Notes under the pieces: generated by a model | Told to the model about the DNA's origin: nothing | Database searches by the model: none | What the model saw: the letters and a program-made list of their open reading frames with translations, nothing else | Shown: piece by piece, positions 61,363 through 64,000 of the stretch | Layout: the number at the start of each line of letters is the position of its first letter | Numbering within the stretch: the first letter of the stretch is position 1 | Assembly: GCA_019359505.1 (NCBI GenBank) | Contig: JAHHHD010000001.1 | Span: 186,001 to 250,000, forward strand | DNA: 64,000 nucleotides | Reading direction: 5' to 3' | From: Drouetiella hepatica Uher 2000/2452 | GTDB lineage: Bacteria > Cyanobacteriota > Cyanobacteriia > Elainellales > Elainellaceae | Translations under genes and position numbers: made by a program

Positions 61363-62604
61363 TTAGGCGATGCTTCCCCGTTTCCGAGCCTCTTTGTAGG
61401 AGGTACCTACGTTTCTCAACCCGGCTCGAATCATCTGCTGCTCCAGGAGGGCAAAGAATCGAGCGCGATCGCCTCCCCTTACCACCGCCTGGTTGTGAGC
61501 TTCTGCCAGAGCTACCGGGTAGCCGTAGCCCTTTTGTACCTGGGTCATGGTCAGGCTCAGTGCCGTCTCCAAGAGATCTCGATCTTCTGCTACCCATGCT
61601 GGAAACTCGACACGGGCAATCTCTGAACCCATGTGAACATAGCAAAAATGAATCGCATGGTCGCCGTAAGATTCCAGAATCTTTGCCGAACTGCGCCAGA
61701 TTGCTCCGCGCTGTCCGGGTTCTAGAACTAGCCCCCAGAGCGCAGTATCCCGTAGCGGAGCAAATACTTGGCAGGGAGCTTGCTCCGTTTGTCCCTGGCA
61801 ATGGGTCATGCAGTCTGGAGCCAAAAAAGGGCAGGTGTGCAGCCGCAAAAAGTTCAGCGATTCGCCACTCCTGGCTGCGCTGATGTAGCCCACAAGGGGA
61901 ATTCGTGCGGCCCGAAGCTGATCCCAAGCCTCTAGGATGGGTGGCAGAATACAGTTGCGGGCATCTGCGGGTAGCGGCTCTAGGAACCAGTGAATGAGTG
62001 ACCCATCTACCATGGCAAGAGTGTTGGCAGCAGATGAATTTAAGCTGCCCGTCACGGAATCTGTGACGGAATCTGTGACGGAATTTGCTAGAGAATCTGC
62101 TACGAAATCTGTCGCCAGTTCTGAAAGGACGATCGCCTCAGATACGGTGCGACGATAGCCCATCCATTCTTCTGTTCGAATGCCCCACTGCCGAGAGACG
62201 TAGAGATCTTCAGGACGATAAAAAACTTCGGGCAGGTTGTCCAAGAGCGGATGGCGATTTTGTCCGTAGTGCAACGCAATTCGCCCGACGTTGATCAAAT
62301 AACAGTAGGCAATTTCGTGATGGCTAGGAGCAATCTGGGAACCGTCTGTAGCGAGGACGGTATGAATCGGCGGAGCAGGCGTAAGATCAATTTTTGTATC
62401 TAGCGGTTCTAGAGGTGCGGCGGCGGCAAAGCCTAAGCGATCGCGCCAAATTTGCTGCTGGGTCACGAGGTCATCTTGATGCTGACGAGCTTGCGCCAAT
62501 AGCTGCTGAGCCAAGCCTAGGCGCTGACGGGTGGCGGCGGCTTCGTGAGTCAGATGTTGACCGATGCCCTGCATCTGACGGGCAAGTTTAATCAGATCAA
62601 GCAT
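61363..62604 (-). CDS. nurA: NurA-domain nuclease
   Basis: 413 aa from ATG 62604 (MLDLIKLARQMQGIG); ATG 62637 would add 11 residues. The NurA domain has VLATDGSQIAPSHHEIAYCY (Asp of the Mn site), LAMVDGSLIHWFLEP (second Asp) and HMGSEIARVEFPAWVAED toward the end. NurA is a 5'-3' nuclease working with HerA in end resection. The HerA-like ATPase is at 32948 in this window. An internal stretch carries a repeated SVTDSVTDSVTGS caused by 12-bp DNA repeats (GAATCTGTGACG-like, 62053-62100). A perfect 17-bp inverted repeat overlaps the start. Confidence 0.88.
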   Translation of the reverse strand: MLDLIKLARQMQGIGQHLTHEAAATRQRLGLAQQLLAQARQHQDDLVTQQQIWRDRLGFAAAAPLEPLDTKIDLTPAPPIHTVLATDGSQIAPSHHEIAYCYLINVGRIALHYGQNRHPLLDNLPEVFYRPEDLYVSRQWGIRTEEWMGYRRTVSEAIVLSELATDFVADSLANSVTDSVTDSVTGSLNSSAANTLAMVDGSLIHWFLEPLPADARNCILPPILEAWDQLRAARIPLVGYISAARSGESLNFLRLHTCPFLAPDCMTHCQGQTEQAPCQVFAPLRDTALWGLVLEPGQRGAIWRSSAKILESYGDHAIHFCYVHMGSEIARVEFPAWVAEDRDLLETALSLTMTQVQKGYGYPVALAEAHNQAVVRGGDRARFFALLEQQMIRAGLRNVGTSYKEARKRGSIA

Positions 62605-62647
62605 AGGATAATGACAGACAAATGTACTGGCTGTCATTATCCTATGC
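62601..62647 (-). promoter_or_regulatory. Perfect 17-bp inverted repeat over nurA start codons
   Basis: GCATAGGATAATGACAG (62601-62617) and CTGTCATTATCCTATGC (62631-62647) are exact reverse complements with a 13-nt spacer. The ATG at 62604 lies in one arm and the ATG at 62637 in the other. It could be an operator or a hairpin that hides the start. Confidence 0.7.
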
Positions 62648-63430
62648 GATTTTTACAGACGTCTAGCGATCGCGCTTCAAAGTTGTTTATTTTTTGAAAG
62701 GAGCGTGCCCTTTTCAAAAGTAGGCATTAAGCAGCTTTCAGTTTCACCGAATTTATTCATGCCATTAGCTGATCCCGTCCTACCCCTCAGACTCCCTAGC
62801 GTGGTGAAGGTATCACCGCGCAACCCAAACAGGGTGCTTGTAGCACGTCCAGAGAATCGCTATGTTGACTACTTCATCATCCACTTCATTATCCCCATCA
62901 ACGTATCCCTCAATATCTCACCCGTCGTTAATGTCGTGAGCTGTTAGAGGATATTTTAAAGGTCCAACTATGGGTGGCGAAACGTTCCAGATCTCCACTG
63001 TCCCCTTTTTAAGGGGACAGTGGAGATCATCCAGGTGCCTAAAATCGCAGCTGACCACTTTTCAAACATCCTCTAATGTCGTTGCCCCCTAGCTCTGCTA
63101 GAAGTAGCTTCATGCTATCTTCCCTGCAGATGGACGATTCATGTTCAGAAATTACGCTGTCAATGCTTTGCCTAGGTTGCGTCCAGTGATTTGATCGCGA
63201 TCGCTGATGTCAAAAAGTAGCTGCCGATATGAATGCGCTGCAAAGACTTCCCACCCCACTCTATTGACTGTCCTTGAACGGGCAGCAGCAAGAAATACAG
63301 GTCGGAAGCTTGGGAAGAAATCTTGCTAACAGATCACCAATCTCTATTTACTTGACATCAATTCTCATTTAAACTCAATATTATGGTTCAATTTAAATAA
63401 AGGAATATTTCTATCAAGACGCTTCCGTAT
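62648..63430. other. Intergenic region with a miniature element, no gene seen
   Basis: About 780 bp. Contains the GAGGAT-ended element copy 2 (62947-63073). An 80-codon frame at 62705-62947 has no family support. The rest (63077-63430) has no clear feature. Confidence 0.4.
62947..63073. mobile_element. MITE-like element with GAGGAT inverted ends, copy 2
   Basis: Left end GAGGATATTTTAAAGGTCC; reverse complement of the right end GAGGATGTTTGAAAAGTGG. The inside contains a perfect palindrome (GATCTCCACTGTCCCCTT with its complement, near 62990-63028). GTGGCGAAACGTT follows the left end and GGTGCCTAAAATC precedes the right end, as in copy 1. Flanks are TTA and TAA. Confidence 0.75.
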
Positions 63431-63922
63431 ATGGTCGATCCTTTCATTATCTTGTGCCGCACAGGTATGATGACGGCTCTAGTCTCCTCTGTAGCTGCTC
63501 ATTGCCTGGTGTCAGAGGCTGGGGCTGAGTTTGCTTACGCCACTACAATTTGTCTGCTAGCTGCCATTACTTTGCAGGCAATGATGGAAAAGTTATTTCA
63601 GCAGGAATCATTTGCAAAAATTTTTACCGGATTTTTCTTCTCAAGGACGCTGTTCTGGATGAAGCAGATGGGGCGATCGCCTAAAAACACACCGCAGCTA
63701 AAAGCCTCCCGCCAAAAAAGCCCTGAGTCCAGAGTTTTTTCTACAGGAGGCGTTAGGAAGCGAAGCGTTATCGGCTCAGCACAAGCGTATCAGGCGCAAG
63801 GAAGTGAGCAATGTGGTAAGCCCGTTCTTCTGTTTTTAGCAAGATCTTCTCGTACAGATAGCGGGTGGCGCGATCGCCCAAACTCTCGGCTTGAGCAGCC
63901 TGACGACGCAGCAAACCAATAA
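63431..63922 (+). CDS. Doubtful ORF with hydrophobic N-terminus
   Basis: 163 codons. The first 60 residues ([37 protein letters not shown]) could form one or two membrane helices, but the last 50 codons run antisense through the dps coding region and there is no ribosome binding site. It may be a decayed membrane protein or chance. Confidence 0.22.
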   Translation: MVDPFIILCRTGMMTALVSSVAAHCLVSEAGAEFAYATTICLLAAITLQAMMEKLFQQESFAKIFTGFFFSRTLFWMKQMGRSPKNTPQLKASRQKSPESRVFSTGGVRKRSVIGSAQAYQAQGSEQCGKPVLLFLARSSRTDSGWRDRPNSRLEQPDDAANQ

Positions 63923-64000
63923 TGGACTGTTCTGCCACCAAATCGTTCTCTAGCATTTGACGACAGTTGTATGCCCCATCCGGCTCAGGCGCAAAGCAGC
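63768..64000 (-). CDS. dpsA: Dps-like ferritin (DpsA), C-terminal part, cut by window edge
   Basis: The frame continues to the right edge with no start in the window; the visible 77 residues include the cyanobacterial DpsA pattern [20 protein letters not shown], followed by [20 protein letters not shown] and [17 protein letters not shown]. These residues form the last helices of the four-helix bundle. Dps proteins store iron and protect DNA in stress and stationary phase. An internal Met at 63956 is not the start. Confidence 0.9.
   Translation of the reverse strand, partial: CFAPEPDGAYNCRQMLENDLVAEQSIIGLLRRQAAQAESLGDRATRYLYEKILLKTEERAYHIAHFLAPDTLVLSR

Noticed and set aside
62705-62947. 80-codon ORF (+) after nurA
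   Set aside because: GGAG lies only three bases from the GTG, composition is not coding-like, no family recognised, and it ends at the edge of the miniature element.
63431-63922. Membrane protein gene antisense to dpsA
   Set aside because: Kept only as a doubtful feature: no ribosome binding site and a long antisense overlap with a well-conserved gene.

Overview
The window comes from a cyanobacterium, most likely a filamentous Leptolyngbya-like lineage. The evidence is a complete psbK gene, tocopherol cyclase, a GUN4-domain protein, a DpsA-type ferritin-like protein at the right edge, a cyanobacterial RNase E with a C-terminal arginine run, a group 2 sigma factor, and very frequent HIP1-type GCGATCGC octamers (for example at 2383). 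No rRNA operon, prophage, CRISPR array or intact insertion sequence is visible. The species assignment is inference.

Layout. 1-9 kb: the end of an MBL-fold hydrolase, a PAS-GAF histidine kinase, an acyltransferase, then a leftward block of tadA, a glutaredoxin, a RodZ-like HTH protein, an rRNA pseudouridine synthase and the SphS-SphR phosphate-type two-component pair. 9-16 kb: TIGR01777 epimerase, hemW, then rightward PIN/TRAM protein, a CxxC miniprotein and psbK, followed by PrxQ, a GST and tRNA-Thr(CGU). 16-21 kb: a ribbon-helix-helix-like small protein and a surface-polysaccharide group (SGNH-like partner, MBOAT acyltransferase, GT4 glycosyltransferase). 21-35 kb: moeA and tocopherol cyclase (divergent), a HAD hydrolase, GUN4, an orphan ABC ATPase, cyanobacterial unknowns, a group 2 sigma factor and a HerA-like ATPase. 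35-43 kb: a NarL-type two-component pair, a Uma2 protein, a duplicated cassette of secreted Spy-like and RTX-like proteins flanking a Coq4-like protein, and a PMT-type glycosyltransferase. 43-51 kb: trmB, a phosphoesterase and the str operon (rpsL, rpsG, fusA, tuf, rpsJ). 51-64 kb: pheA, DUF1997, rnhB-rne, pcrA, DAHP synthase, a GT1 glycosyltransferase, nurA and partial dpsA.

Most genes are housekeeping and in normal cyanobacterial form. Four things stand out. (1) There are many short palindromic elements with 3-nt loops. Five copies of one family, two of another and one singleton share TATRGC-like ends and a TTAGGACG tag but carry different perfect hairpins. One copy is split by a second, GAGGAT-ended miniature element. 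(2) A Spy-like plus RTX-like gene cassette occurs twice within 4 kb. (3) HerA-like and NurA-like end-resection partners lie 27 kb apart, and nurA has a perfect 17-bp inverted repeat over its candidate start codons. (4) A Coq4-like protein with an intact metal motif is present in an organism group that makes plastoquinone rather than ubiquinone.
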